A stretch of DNA of 58,006 nt from Bacillota bacterium (GCA_023393095.1 JAEWMT010000012.1:1-58006); one strand, 5' to 3'. Positions 16,680-26,647 are shown, numbered from the stretch's first letter. Notes: generated from the sequence alone by a model not told the origin. Made by a program: numbers and translations.

Positions 16680-16721
16680 AGATTAAATAAGATAGATTAA
16701 ATAAGATAGATTAAATAAGAG
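16680..16721 (+). repeat. Three tandem copies of a 14-bp sequence upstream of ruvB
   Basis: AGATTAAATAAGAT is repeated three times head to tail with only the last base changed, ending 19 bases before the ruvB start. Confidence 0.9.
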
Positions 16722-16740
16722 ATTTTACTATGGAGAGATT

Positions 16741-17727
16741 ATGGCAAAACGTGTGATCACAACTGAATTTACCGAAGAGGACAGTAAGCTGGAAGGTTCC
16801 CTGCGACCGCAGCTGCTTTCAGATTATATCGGGCAGGTAAAGGTAAAGGAAAACATGAAGGTTTATATTGAGGCGGCTAAGCAGAGACAGGAATCCCTAG
16901 ATCATGTATTATTTTTTGGGCCTCCAGGACTTGGAAAGACGACCTTGGCGGGTATCATTGCAAATGAAATGGGTGTTAATATTAAAATAACCTCAGGCCC
17001 TGCAATCGAAAAGCCTGGTGAAATGGCTGCAATTCTGAATAATCTGCAGGAGGGGGATGTCCTGTTTGTTGATGAAATTCATCGGCTGAATCGCCAGGTA
17101 GAGGAGCTTCTATATCCGGCGATGGAGGATTTTGTGATTGATATTGTAATTGGTAAGGGTTCGGCAGCAAAGTCCATTCGTATTGACTTGCCGAAATTTA
17201 CACTAGTGGGTGCGACAACAAGGGCAGGAATGCTTACGCCTCCCCTAAGAGACCGTTTTGGTGTGGTGAACCGACTTGATTTTTATACCATCGAGGAGCT
17301 GAAGCAGATTATTATAAGATCAGCTCAGGTACTTCAGGTTGAAATAGATGAAGAGGGAGCGGTTGAGCTCGCTCGTCGTTCCAGAGGTACGCCAAGGCTT
17401 GCAAACCGTTTGTTAAAAAGAGTAAGGGATTTCGCCCAGGTGAAATACGACGGAAGGATCACCAAAGAGGTTGCTGGTTTTGCTCTAGATCTGCTTGAGG
17501 TGGATAAGCTGGGCTTAGATCACATCGACCGTGAGATACTCGTAACGATGATAGAGAAATTTGGTGGCGGACCGGTTGGTATAGAAGCGGTAGCCACAAC
17601 GATCGGTGAAGATGTAGGTACCATTGAGGAGGTATATGAACCGTATCTAGTACAGAACGGTCTGATCCTTCGAACACCGAGAGGAAGAGTAGCCTCTGAG
17701 CTGGCTTACAGGCATATTGGACTATGA
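16741..17727 (+). CDS. ruvB: Holliday junction branch migration ATPase RuvB
   Basis: The 328-residue AAA+ ATPase has Walker A GPPGLGKTT (60-68), Walker B LFVDEIHRL, sensor motif GATTRAGMLTPPLRDRFG with the arginine finger, and a C-terminal winged helix ending RGRVASELAYRH. RuvB hexamers drive branch migration with RuvA. A GGAGAG site precedes the start. The protein is full length (family about 330-340). RuvC is not in the window; the Clostridial YqgF/RuvX homologue is at 46 kb. Confidence 0.97.
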   Translation: MAKRVITTEFTEEDSKLEGSLRPQLLSDYIGQVKVKENMKVYIEAAKQRQESLDHVLFFGPPGLGKTTLAGIIANEMGVNIKITSGPAIEKPGEMAAILNNLQEGDVLFVDEIHRLNRQVEELLYPAMEDFVIDIVIGKGSAAKSIRIDLPKFTLVGATTRAGMLTPPLRDRFGVVNRLDFYTIEELKQIIIRSAQVLQVEIDEEGAVELARRSRGTPRLANRLLKRVRDFAQVKYDGRITKEVAGFALDLLEVDKLGLDHIDREILVTMIEKFGGGPVGIEAVATTIGEDVGTIEEVYEPYLVQNGLILRTPRGRVASELAYRHIGL

Positions 17728-17805
17728 TGTTAATCATTGCTTGTCAATCATAATAACATCAGTTATAATATTTTTGTAGTTATTAAATCAGTGGGGGCAG
17801 GAAGA

Positions 17806-18219
17806 ATGAATAAGTATCACGATATCGAAGTTATCATTAATAATAAGAGATATACCTTAAGCGGATACGAAAGTGAAGAATATTTACAGAAAATTGCTTC
17901 CTATATTAACAGCAAGCACACAGAGTTTCGGGATAAAGATGCTTATAAATTCCTTGATTCTGATTTAAAAAATATATTAATGCAGATAAATATAGCAGAT
18001 GATTATTATAAAGCACTGGACAAACTGAAAGAAATTCAAAATGATACCGAATTAAAAAGCAATGAAATCTTTGATTTAAAACATGAAATAGTTTCAACGC
18101 AGACGAAACTGACATCAGCTGAGAAGGATTTGGAAGAATTAAAGAAGGAACTTTATGAAGCCCAGAAAAAGATAGTTCGGCTGGAAACTGAGTTAAATGA
18201 TGTGGAAAAGAAAAGATAA
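17806..18219 (+). CDS. zapA: Cell division protein ZapA
   Basis: The 137-residue protein begins MNKYHDIEVIINNKRYTLSG, the ZapA globular domain with Y-L-Q-K-I-A-S-Y-I-N, followed by a coiled coil from about residue 65 rich in K, E and L. ZapA cross-links FtsZ filaments at midcell. I use the ATG at 17806 rather than an in-frame start at 17737, because homologues start here and GGGGGCAGGA lies just upstream. A terminator follows six bases after the stop. Confidence 0.9.
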   Translation: MNKYHDIEVIINNKRYTLSGYESEEYLQKIASYINSKHTEFRDKDAYKFLDSDLKNILMQINIADDYYKALDKLKEIQNDTELKSNEIFDLKHEIVSTQTKLTSAEKDLEELKKELYEAQKKIVRLETELNDVEKKR

Positions 18220-18224
18220 AAAAT

Positions 18225-18296
18225 AAGGCTGTCCAAAAGTACAGATAGAAGCACCGAGACTTATCGGCACTAATTTCTGCTCGGACAGCCTTTTTC
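18225..18296 (+). terminator. Terminator after zapA
   Basis: AAGGCTGTCC pairs with GGACAGCC across a ~46-base loop that has its own small stem (CCGA...TCGG), followed by TTTTT. Confidence 0.85.
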
Positions 18297-18437
18297 ATTT
18301 CATGGATATAATATATATAATGTATGGTTTGAAAATCAAATTCTAACGTTTGTCTATACAGCACCACATTTACCTTAAACAAAAACTACTTAATTAAGCC
18401 TAAAGATGCAAAATCATAAGAAAGGCAAGTAAATTGA

Positions 18438-20930
18438 ATGAAAAAAATTGAAATCTTAGCACCCGCGGGCTCCTATGAAGGAATGAGAGCGGCTATGAAT
18501 GCAGGCTGTGACGCGGTTTATATCGGTGGCGCCAGCTTTGGAGCAAGAGCTTATGCCAATAATCTTACGGAAGCAACCTTACTTCAGGCAATTGATGAAG
18601 CACATATCAGGGATAAAAAACTGTATTTGACTGTTAATACGCTCTTAAAGGAGAAGGAGCTTACCGGTAAGCTGTATTCCTTCTTGGAGAAATATTACCT
18701 GCAGGGACTGGATGCCGTAATTGTTCAGGATGTCGGAGTGATGCATTTTATTCATAGAAACTTCCCTGAACTGCCCATCCATGCCAGTACACAGATGACT
18801 CTTACCATGGCACAGGGGGCAAACCTTTTGAAGGCTTATGGTGTAACTAGGTTGGTGACATCCAGAGAACTAAGCTTGAAAGAAATTAAGAATATAAGGG
18901 ATAATACGGATTTGGAGATAGAAACCTTTGTCCATGGTGCACTATGTTATTGTTATTCCGGACAATGCCTGATGAGCAGCATGATCGGTGGAAGAAGCGG
19001 TAACCGCGGAAGATGTGCCCAACCCTGCAGGATGCCCTATCAATTCTATTCGGGTGATAAAAAGATTTCAAAAAATCAAGAGAAATATCTTCTCAGTCCG
19101 AAGGATATCAATACGATAAAACTTATTCCCCAGCTGGTGGAGGCTGGGATTAATTCCTTTAAGATTGAAGGCAGGATGAAACGCCCGGAATATACGGCAG
19201 CAGTATCAGCATTGTATCGTAAGTATCTTGATTATTACCTTGAACATGGTAAAGATAAATTCAATGAGCTCCTTTCCGATCGTGAGTATGAAAAAGACAT
19301 GGTTCAGTTAATGGATATTTATAATAGGGGTGGTTTTTCTGAAGGTTATGGTATGATCTATCACGGTAAAAGTATGATGTCTCTTAGTCGCCCGAATCAT
19401 AGCGGAGTGTTTGTTGGTGAGGTTTCCAGTGTGAAAGGCGGAAGCATTACCATTCAATTGAAGGATAAAATAAACGCCCAAGATATTCTGGAAATCCGTT
19501 ATAAGGATGAGGAAGGGTATGAGTTTACGGTTAAGGATCAGCATCAGGCAGGAGATTTACTTGAAACTTATATCGGGGTAAGGAAAGACATTAAAAATGC
19601 AGATAATTCCTTGGCGTCCATAAGAATAGGTAATCCAGTATATCGTACGAAGAATAATGAATTACTGGAAGTCTTAACTAAGAATTATCTTACGGAAGAT
19701 AAAAAGCTTAGTGTAACAGGCCTGCTTACGGCAAGAACAGGAGAAAAACTATCACTTACCATTACCTGTCTCAATTTCACGGTTACGGTTTATCATGATA
19801 TTGTGCAGAAAGCAATGAAGCAGCCGATGTCAAAAGAAAAGCTGATCGCACCGCTTTCAAAGACCGGAGATACATTGTTTTATTTTGATCAACTGACAAT
19901 AGAAGCGGATGATAATATCTTTGTTCCGGTTGCATGGCTTAATGAAATACGAAGAGAGGCTTTTCATAAGCTGGAAGGATCAATAACCGATCACTTTAGA
20001 CGAGATCATAATATGTACTATGATGATTCTACTACTTCTGATCTTGAGGTATTCTCCAGTGATGTTAATGTTGAGAAGCGGTTTACTGCTGTTCATAAAC
20101 CAGGATTCATAGTATCGGTTCAAACGTCGAAGCAGTTTGAGACAGCACTTCATTTTTCTGAAGTTACCCAGATTTTTGCTGATTATGACAGATTTGGCTT
20201 AGTTTTGCTTCCAGATATGGCTGAGAAAGCCGGCAAAGCGGGTAAAGGCTTTTATTTGTCTTTACCTATGATTTGCAGGCAGGAGGTATATAACCGGCTA
20301 AAAGTGGAAATATTTGAGATAAAAGATTTAAAATGCATTAGTGGATTTATTATTAATAATTTTGAAGAAGCTGCTTTGCTTCAGTCGTTATTAAGTAGCA
20401 TAAAACTGGAGAAAGAAATTATCCTTAATCATAACATGTATTTTTACAATAAGGAAGCAAAAAGCTTCTGGCTAGAAAATGGTATTACAAGATTTACAGC
20501 ACCGTTGGAACTTAATTTACACGAACTGAGACAGCTGGGTATTGAGGACTGTGATATAATGGTGTATGGCTATCTACCTCTGATGATATCCGCCCAGTGT
20601 CTTTATGAGAGTACGTCGGGCTGCCAGAAATGTAGACAGGGTAATACCGGCTCTCTGACAGACCGGATGGGTAAGAAGTTTTACGTGCAAACCAATTGCT
20701 TGGGATGCTATAATATCATATATAATGGTCAGGCGCTTGCGCTCCATAAGCAGGAAAATGAAATCTCTGAGCTGGTACCAAAAAATATCCGTTTAGATTT
20801 TACCATGGAGTCAAGCCATCAGATGGAGCAGGTTTTAAAGCTGTTCATTGAAACGTATCTGTATAAAAGAAAATCAGCTGAAGTACTGACAGAATATACA
20901 ACCGGACATTTTAAACGAGGGATTGAATAG
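18438..20930 (+). CDS. Peptidase U32 family protein with DUF3656 (RlhA-like)
   Basis: The 830-residue protein starts with the U32 barrel: IEILAPAGSYEGMRAAMNAG, AVYIGG, then VHGALCYCYSGQCLMSS and GRCAQPCRMPYQ (the Cys cluster that holds an iron-sulfur site in studied members), and FKIEGRMKRPEYTA. The second half is a DUF3656-type region and a further Cys-rich end (GCQKC and NCLGCYN). In E. coli the U32 protein with this extension, RlhA, hydroxylates 23S rRNA C2501; the same role is inferred here, not shown. A separate, shorter U32 protein at 50.7 kb belongs to the tRNA branch. No ideal ribosome binding site precedes the ATG (AAAGGCAAG). Confidence 0.85.
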   Translation: MKKIEILAPAGSYEGMRAAMNAGCDAVYIGGASFGARAYANNLTEATLLQAIDEAHIRDKKLYLTVNTLLKEKELTGKLYSFLEKYYLQGLDAVIVQDVGVMHFIHRNFPELPIHASTQMTLTMAQGANLLKAYGVTRLVTSRELSLKEIKNIRDNTDLEIETFVHGALCYCYSGQCLMSSMIGGRSGNRGRCAQPCRMPYQFYSGDKKISKNQEKYLLSPKDINTIKLIPQLVEAGINSFKIEGRMKRPEYTAAVSALYRKYLDYYLEHGKDKFNELLSDREYEKDMVQLMDIYNRGGFSEGYGMIYHGKSMMSLSRPNHSGVFVGEVSSVKGGSITIQLKDKINAQDILEIRYKDEEGYEFTVKDQHQAGDLLETYIGVRKDIKNADNSLASIRIGNPVYRTKNNELLEVLTKNYLTEDKKLSVTGLLTARTGEKLSLTITCLNFTVTVYHDIVQKAMKQPMSKEKLIAPLSKTGDTLFYFDQLTIEADDNIFVPVAWLNEIRREAFHKLEGSITDHFRRDHNMYYDDSTTSDLEVFSSDVNVEKRFTAVHKPGFIVSVQTSKQFETALHFSEVTQIFADYDRFGLVLLPDMAEKAGKAGKGFYLSLPMICRQEVYNRLKVEIFEIKDLKCISGFIINNFEEAALLQSLLSSIKLEKEIILNHNMYFYNKEAKSFWLENGITRFTAPLELNLHELRQLGIEDCDIMVYGYLPLMISAQCLYESTSGCQKCRQGNTGSLTDRMGKKFYVQTNCLGCYNIIYNGQALALHKQENEISELVPKNIRLDFTMESSHQMEQVLKLFIETYLYKRKSAEVLTEYTTGHFKRGIE

Positions 20931-20956
20931 TAGTTACTAAAACTACAGGTGAGATA

Positions 20957-22333
20957 ATGAATTTGATCGTAGAGTTAATTAAATATTTAATGATAATGTT
21001 GATTGGTATCTATACCTTTTACTGTTTTCGGATATTCAGCTACAAGAATAAGTCGCAGCAGTATAAGGCTTATACTGTTTTGACCTTAATCATTTTTCTG
21101 ATTCATTTTGTGGGACATGCCACCCTTATGCTGCAGAATCCAAATATTAAGCTTGCAGCGCTATATGGAGGGGAAGTGCTATTATTCATTCTGGTACTTG
21201 CATTCTACCGATTATTTTATCCAAGGCTATCAAGACTCTTATTACGAAATATGTTGATGCTTCTGGCGGTCAGCTTTATTGTTCTTACTCGGTTATCCCT
21301 TGATAATGCAATCAGACAGGTGATCATTGTCGGTGGTTCTTTATTAATTTGTCTATTTGTACCTTATATTGTAATGAAGTTTAAATTCTTAAAGCGTTTT
21401 GGCTGGATCTATGCCGGATTGGGAATCGGTGCCTTAATCGTCGTTCTGATTGCTGGAAGAACCAGCTTTGGTGCCACAAACTGGCTGGAGATATCAGGTA
21501 TCACGACTCAGCCGTCAGAGTTTGTAAAGCTTTTGTTTATATTCAGTATTGCTGCCTTACTTAAGGATCATTTGAATTTTAAAAGGATCTGTGCAATATC
21601 AGGTATGGCAGGAGTTAATGTGATTATCCTAGTGCTGCAAAGAGATTTAGGAGGAGCATTGATATTCTTTATTACTTATGTCTTTATGCTTTATGCAGCA
21701 ACCACAAAACCAATATACTTAGGTTCTGGACTGGTTGCAGGGTGCTTTGCAGCATTCTTTGCATACAAATTGTTCTATCATGTTCAGGTTCGTGTAATGG
21801 CTTGGCAGGATCCGTTCAAATATATTGACAAAGAGGGCTTTCAGATAGCCCAGTCCCTTTTTGCCATAGGAACCGGAGGCTGGTTTGGCATGGGAATTAA
21901 TAGAGGACTTCCGACAGACATTCCTGTGGTTCAAAATGATTTTATATTTTCGGCAATTTCAGAAGAGCTGGGTGGCTTATTTGCTATCTGTATTATTCTG
22001 ATCTATATCAGCTGCTTTGTAATGATCATTAATATTGCACTTGAACAGGAAGAAGCCTTTTACCGGCTACTTTCGATTGGATTTGCAGTGATGTTCGCCT
22101 TTCAGGTGATACTATCGATTGGAGGCGATATTAAATTCATTCCATCAACCGGCGTTACTCTTCCCCTGATCAGCCAGGGAGGAAGCTCCGTATTTGCCAC
22201 AGTTTTTATATTCATGATATTGCAGGGCATTTATATCAGGGAGAGAAGCAGGAAGAAAGGGAATTCATCACGTTACAATGAATTTCAATACTCTGAAGCA
22301 GGAGAAACGGAGGAGTATCATGAATATAATTAA
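20957..22333 (+). CDS. FtsW/RodA/SpoVE family peptidoglycan glycosyltransferase
   Basis: The 458-residue protein has about eleven membrane spans and SEDS-family landmarks: TNWLEISGITTQPSEFVK, LVLQRDLGGALIFF, AQSLFAIGTGGWFGMG and IPSTGVTLPLISQGGSS. SEDS proteins polymerise lipid II together with a class B penicillin-binding protein, which here is the next gene and overlaps by 14 bases. The first ~130 residues carry extra spans, as in actinobacterial-type FtsW/PbpA pairs. Whether the pair serves elongation, division or sporulation cannot be decided from sequence. Confidence 0.92.
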   Translation: MNLIVELIKYLMIMLIGIYTFYCFRIFSYKNKSQQYKAYTVLTLIIFLIHFVGHATLMLQNPNIKLAALYGGEVLLFILVLAFYRLFYPRLSRLLLRNMLMLLAVSFIVLTRLSLDNAIRQVIIVGGSLLICLFVPYIVMKFKFLKRFGWIYAGLGIGALIVVLIAGRTSFGATNWLEISGITTQPSEFVKLLFIFSIAALLKDHLNFKRICAISGMAGVNVIILVLQRDLGGALIFFITYVFMLYAATTKPIYLGSGLVAGCFAAFFAYKLFYHVQVRVMAWQDPFKYIDKEGFQIAQSLFAIGTGGWFGMGINRGLPTDIPVVQNDFIFSAISEELGGLFAICIILIYISCFVMIINIALEQEEAFYRLLSIGFAVMFAFQVILSIGGDIKFIPSTGVTLPLISQGGSSVFATVFIFMILQGIYIRERSRKKGNSSRYNEFQYSEAGETEEYHEYN

Positions 22334-23765
22334 GAACAGAAATAAGAGTAGAGATAATAGCAAAGATACTAGAAAGCCAATATTTTTAATTATATATACG
22401 TTTTTGGGCTTATTTGCACTTATGATGGGATATTTCACTTATTTTATCATATTTAGAAGCAGTGATGTGATAAATAGTACTTATAATAAAAGACAGGCTG
22501 TTCTGGCCGAGAGGGTGGTACGGGGTAAAATAATTTCTGCAGACGGGAAGACTCTTGCTGAGACCGTTACAGACGAAGAGGGAACACAGACCAGAAAGTA
22601 TCCATTCGGAGATGTTTATGCACAAGTGGTAGGCAGGTATACGAAAGGAAAGTCAGGAATTGAAGAAGCGGAAAACATCCGTCTACTGACTTCAAATATC
22701 AATGCCTTCGAGATTGCTTATGATGATCTGAAAGGTGAGAAGAGTCCGGGTGATAACGTTGTAACCACATTGAATTCAAAGCTTCAGAAGGTTGCTTATG
22801 ATGCATTGGGGGATAATCGTGGTGCAGTAGTGGTTATGGAACCCTCTACAGGAAAAATTCTGGCTATGGTATCCAAACCCTCCTACAACCCAAATACGAT
22901 AGATGCTGACTGGGAAAAACTGATCGCAGATGATAGCGATGAATCTCCCCTTATAAATCGTGCAACCCAAGGTCTTTATCCGCCAGGATCAACCTTTAAG
23001 GTACTAACGTCACTGGAATATATGAGAGAGAATGCTTCTAATTATAAGAATTATAAGTATAATTGTATTGGAACGGAAAAATATGACGGCATGACGATTC
23101 ATTGCTATAACGGAAAAATTCACGGTAAGGAGAATTTAGAGACATCCTTTGCTAAATCTTGCAATACCTCCTTTTCTTCTATTGGAAAAAGCCTGAATTT
23201 GGACAATTACTTTTCCTTATGTGAAAATTTTATGTTTAATAAAAAGCTTCCAATTGAAATGGAAAGTAATCAAAGCAGTTTTACTCTGAAAAAAGGAGCT
23301 TCCAGTGTTGGGGAAATGATGCAGACGGCGATTGGACAAGGAAATACCCTGATTACACCGCTTCATAATGCTATGATTACTTCAGCTGTTGCAAATGGTG
23401 GGGTATTAATGAAACCATATGTTGTGGACCATATTGAAAATGCTGATGGAGGAACAGTCAATAGCTATTCACCGGAAATCGCAGCGAAGCCAATGACGGT
23501 TCAGGAGGCGAGTTATATTGGTAAAATGATGCGTCTGGTAGTTACAGAAGGAACCGGCATTAAGCTTAAGAACATGAAGCAGAAAGCGGCAGGTAAGACC
23601 GGATCTGCTGACAACAGCAAGGGAAAGGCGCATGCCTGGTTCATCGGCTATGCACCTTTTAATAATCCAGATATTGTAGTAAGTATCATCGTGGAAAATG
23701 TGGGAACCGGAAGTGATTATGCAGTACCTATCGCAAAGAAGATTTTTGAAGCTTATTTTGAATAA
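22320..23765 (+). CDS. Class B penicillin-binding protein (D,D-transpeptidase), partner of the upstream SEDS protein
   Basis: The 481-residue protein has one N-terminal membrane anchor (about residues 20-45) and a transpeptidase domain with all three active-site motifs: S224-TF-K227 in PPGSTFK, S280-C-N282 and K426-T-G-S429. It cross-links peptidoglycan outside the membrane. The ATG at 22320 follows CGGAGG and lies inside the end of the SEDS gene, so the two are translationally coupled; an upstream in-frame start at 22278 has no support. It lacks the long dimerisation domain of PBP2, so it is closer to the small PbpA/FtsI-like type. Confidence 0.93.
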   Translation: MNIIKNRNKSRDNSKDTRKPIFLIIYTFLGLFALMMGYFTYFIIFRSSDVINSTYNKRQAVLAERVVRGKIISADGKTLAETVTDEEGTQTRKYPFGDVYAQVVGRYTKGKSGIEEAENIRLLTSNINAFEIAYDDLKGEKSPGDNVVTTLNSKLQKVAYDALGDNRGAVVVMEPSTGKILAMVSKPSYNPNTIDADWEKLIADDSDESPLINRATQGLYPPGSTFKVLTSLEYMRENASNYKNYKYNCIGTEKYDGMTIHCYNGKIHGKENLETSFAKSCNTSFSSIGKSLNLDNYFSLCENFMFNKKLPIEMESNQSSFTLKKGASSVGEMMQTAIGQGNTLITPLHNAMITSAVANGGVLMKPYVVDHIENADGGTVNSYSPEIAAKPMTVQEASYIGKMMRLVVTEGTGIKLKNMKQKAAGKTGSADNSKGKAHAWFIGYAPFNNPDIVVSIIVENVGTGSDYAVPIAKKIFEAYFE

Positions 23766-23865
23766 GCAGTTTGTTCTTTAAATTATGGTTCTGTATCCGA
23801 GAGCTTAGCCGGCTGTGTATAGTAACTTACCTTTGTACTATTTGTCAATTTTTAATAATAATGGG

Positions 23866-23894
23866 TTGAAAACTTAGGCATGTTGATGTATACT
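23866..23894 (+). promoter_or_regulatory. Probable sigma-A promoter of the Nudix gene
   Basis: TTGAAA and TATACT with 17 bases between them, 44 bases before the start codon. Confidence 0.6.
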
Positions 23895-23938
23895 GCTAAT
23901 TAGTAAAGATGATGCACCAAAGAGCAGGAGGCATTGCG

Positions 23939-24391
23939 ATGGTAGAAGCAACGAGCTGTGGTGGTGTAGTTATATTCAGAGGAAAGATTTTATTACTGTA
24001 TAAAAATTATAAGAACAAATATGAAGGGTGGGTATTACCGAAAGGAACAGTTGAAGAAGGAGAAGAATATAAAGAAACTGCGATCCGTGAAGTTCTAGAA
24101 GAAGCGGGAACGAATGCTTCCATCATCAAGTATATCGGAAAAAGTCAGTATTCCTTCAGTACACCACAGAATACAGTATTAAAGGATGTTCATTGGTATT
24201 TAATGATGTCTGATAGCTATTACAGCAAACCACAAAGAGAAGAGTTTTTTATGGACTCCGGTTATTACAAATTTCATGAAGCATACCACATGCTTAAATT
24301 TGCAAATGAAAAGCAAATACTTGAGCGAGCCTATAATGAATATTTGGATTTGAAAAAAAGTAACCTATGGGGCAATAAGAAATATTTTTAA
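23939..24391 (+). CDS. Nudix hydrolase
   Basis: The 150-residue protein has a complete Nudix box at residues 36-58 (GTVEEGEEYKETAIREVLEE then AGT), so it is expected to hydrolyse a nucleoside diphosphate linked to another group with Mg2+. WVLPKG just before the box is like that of diadenosine polyphosphate hydrolases, but the substrate is open. The ATG at 23939 follows GGAGG; an in-frame ATG at 23909 lacks one. It is a single-gene unit with its own promoter and terminator. Confidence 0.92.
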   Translation: MVEATSCGGVVIFRGKILLLYKNYKNKYEGWVLPKGTVEEGEEYKETAIREVLEEAGTNASIIKYIGKSQYSFSTPQNTVLKDVHWYLMMSDSYYSKPQREEFFMDSGYYKFHEAYHMLKFANEKQILERAYNEYLDLKKSNLWGNKKYF

Positions 24392-24404
24392 AGAAAAGAA
24401 ATTT

Positions 24405-24437
24405 GAGAGGATTATCTTATGATAATCCTCTCTTTTT
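24405..24437 (+). terminator. Terminator of the Nudix gene
   Basis: A perfect 12-bp stem GAGAGGATTATC / GATAATCCTCTC with a TTAT loop, followed by TTTTT. Confidence 0.95.
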
Positions 24438-24711
24438 GTTAACTAATTGTGAGGTGTGATTGGAAGAAAAATGAAGGAGCCACTAATCTTAAAATTTATT
24501 GTTCTTTAGAGTAAGAGTTTGATTTTCCAATTTTAAATAATTATGGATAAATATTGACATATGTCGGCATAAGTTCTAAAATTAACCTATAATAAGTAAA
24601 AATATTCTATTAATTGTGCTACTTTAAGATAGAACATTTTCTACCGCAGAAAGCATAAAGTGATTTTTACTCAGTAATTTATATGCCGATTAACGGCAGA
24701 CGGGGGTTGCT

Positions 24712-26619
24712 ATGGAGCAAAGTATAATAATAACAGAGGAAAGCAAATGCCAAGGTTGTAACAAGTGTATCGGAGCCTGTCCGGTAAAGTTTGCCAATGA
24801 AGCTTTTTATGATTCAGAGGGGAATAATAAGATTAGAGTTAATAAAGAGCTGTGTATTCACTGTGGTAAATGTATTGAAGTGTGCGATCATGGGGCAAGA
24901 GATTATTCTGATGATACCGATAATTTTTTTAAGGATCTTGAGAATGGAGTTAAGATATCTTTAGTTGTTGCTCCTGCGATCAGAACTAATTTTTCGGGCT
25001 ATGAAAAATTATTCGGATTTTTAAAACAAAAGGGAATTAATGCAATTTATGACGTTTCTTTTGGAGCAGATATAACAACATGGGCTTATCTTAAAGCAAT
25101 AAAGGAAATGAAACTGGATAGCGTTATTGCACAACCGTGTCCGGTTGTAGTAAATTATGTAGAAAAGTATCAGCCACAGTTAATAGGGAAGCTTGCACCA
25201 ATTCATAGTCCTGCAATGTGTACAGCGGTATATATAAAAAAATATTCTAAAATTACTGATAAAATAGCTTTCCTGTCACCATGTCTGGCAAAACAGGATG
25301 AATTTAAATCAAAAGATACCAATGACTTAATTAGTTATAATGTAACCTTTAAAAAACTGTCAGACTATCTAACCAAAAATAATATAAATTTTAGCTCCTT
25401 CGATTCGAAAGGCTTTGATAATATAGAATGTGGGCTTGGTTTGCTATTCTCGAAACCGGGTGGTCTTAGGGAAAATGTATTAGACAGAGTACCCAGTGCA
25501 TGGGTGAAGAGGGTGGAAGGAACCGAAAATATTGATAAATATTTAAGACACTATAATAAAAGAATACAATCAAAACAAACAGTACCACTAATTGTTGATA
25601 TACTGAACTGTACCTTTGGCTGTAATGACGGAACTGGTACACTGAGGAATATGGATATTAATGATATTGATATTCAAATGAGACATTTGTCAAAGGAAAA
25701 GAAGAATAAAAAAGTATTCTTAAAAAGACAAGTCGATGTTTTGTATAAAAAGTTTGATAAGGATTTGGATTATCATGATTTTATAAGAAATTATACCAAT
25801 CAATCCAGTCATATCACTCAGATGGATCTTTCGGAAGATAAAATTAATGCAGCCTTTAAAGCTTTGCATAAAACCAGTGAGATGGATAAAAAAATTAATT
25901 GTAATACTTGTGGGTACAGCAATTGCAATAAGATGGCTGTTGCTATAGCAAATCACATTAATCATGTGGATAACTGTATTCATTATAATAAGGCGATACT
26001 AATTATAGAGAATAACCTGACTAAGGAAAGAGAGCAGGAAGCAATCAAATCTTCACAAGAAATTGAAGCATTGCGGCAAAATACCGAGGAGAATCTGAAA
26101 GCCATCCGGTTAGCAGTTAAGGAGATTTCTGTATCTGTAAAAGAAATTGTAGATGGCAGTGAAGAAGTTAACAGTAGCACAGAAGGTATTCTAAGTGAAT
26201 CCCAAGATATTATGCAGACCACTTCGCAGCTGGAGAATATTACACAGGTGATCAAGGAAGAAATGAATGCATTTGCAAATGCTTCTTCACAGATCATATC
26301 AATATCAGAGCAGACAAATTTATTATCTCTGAATGCAAATATTGAAGCGGCAAGAGCAGGAGAACTTGGAAAAGGCTTTATCGTGGTTGCTAATGAAGTT
26401 AAGAAGCTTGCGGATACTTCAAAGGAGATAGTAAAGTCAACGCAAAAAGAAGAAGCAGACATTCTAAGTAGCGTAGAAACCTTACTTGAAATTTCTCAGA
26501 ACCTTAAGACAAAGATCAATACAATAAATGAGGAATTGATGAATATTTCCGCAGCAATTGAAGAAATGACTGCAAAAACAATGGATGTAGAAAGTACTGC
26601 GGCAACCTTAGTGCAATAA
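24712..26619 (+). CDS. Sensory [FeFe] hydrogenase-like protein fused to a chemoreceptor signalling domain
   Basis: The 635-residue soluble protein carries, in order: two [4Fe-4S] ferredoxin motifs (Cys 13, 16, 19, 23 and 48, 51, 54, 58); an [FeFe] hydrogenase large-subunit domain with reduced H-cluster motifs PCP (C143), SPCLAKQDE (C191) and CTFGCNDGTG (C300, C304); a further Cys motif CNTCGYSNC with C422 (397-422); and a methyl-accepting chemotaxis-type coiled coil whose hairpin tip is EQTNLLSLNANIEAARAG (533-550). The H-cluster motifs differ from catalytic group A enzymes and fit the putative sensory group C. No membrane span exists, so it would be a cytoplasmic redox or H2 sensor. The 320-bp gap upstream contains the Nudix terminator and a small GCCG/CGGC stem near the GGGGG site. 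Confidence 0.88.
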   Translation: MEQSIIITEESKCQGCNKCIGACPVKFANEAFYDSEGNNKIRVNKELCIHCGKCIEVCDHGARDYSDDTDNFFKDLENGVKISLVVAPAIRTNFSGYEKLFGFLKQKGINAIYDVSFGADITTWAYLKAIKEMKLDSVIAQPCPVVVNYVEKYQPQLIGKLAPIHSPAMCTAVYIKKYSKITDKIAFLSPCLAKQDEFKSKDTNDLISYNVTFKKLSDYLTKNNINFSSFDSKGFDNIECGLGLLFSKPGGLRENVLDRVPSAWVKRVEGTENIDKYLRHYNKRIQSKQTVPLIVDILNCTFGCNDGTGTLRNMDINDIDIQMRHLSKEKKNKKVFLKRQVDVLYKKFDKDLDYHDFIRNYTNQSSHITQMDLSEDKINAAFKALHKTSEMDKKINCNTCGYSNCNKMAVAIANHINHVDNCIHYNKAILIIENNLTKEREQEAIKSSQEIEALRQNTEENLKAIRLAVKEISVSVKEIVDGSEEVNSSTEGILSESQDIMQTTSQLENITQVIKEEMNAFANASSQIISISEQTNLLSLNANIEAARAGELGKGFIVVANEVKKLADTSKEIVKSTQKEEADILSSVETLLEISQNLKTKINTINEELMNISAAIEEMTAKTMDVESTAATLVQ

Positions 26620-26647
26620 ACTGATACATAACAGATATACAAAAATA

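Noticed and set aside
24540..24710. Possible riboswitch before the hydrogenase-chemoreceptor gene
   Set aside because: Only a short GCCG/CGGC stem and AT-rich sequence; no conserved riboswitch core that I recognise.
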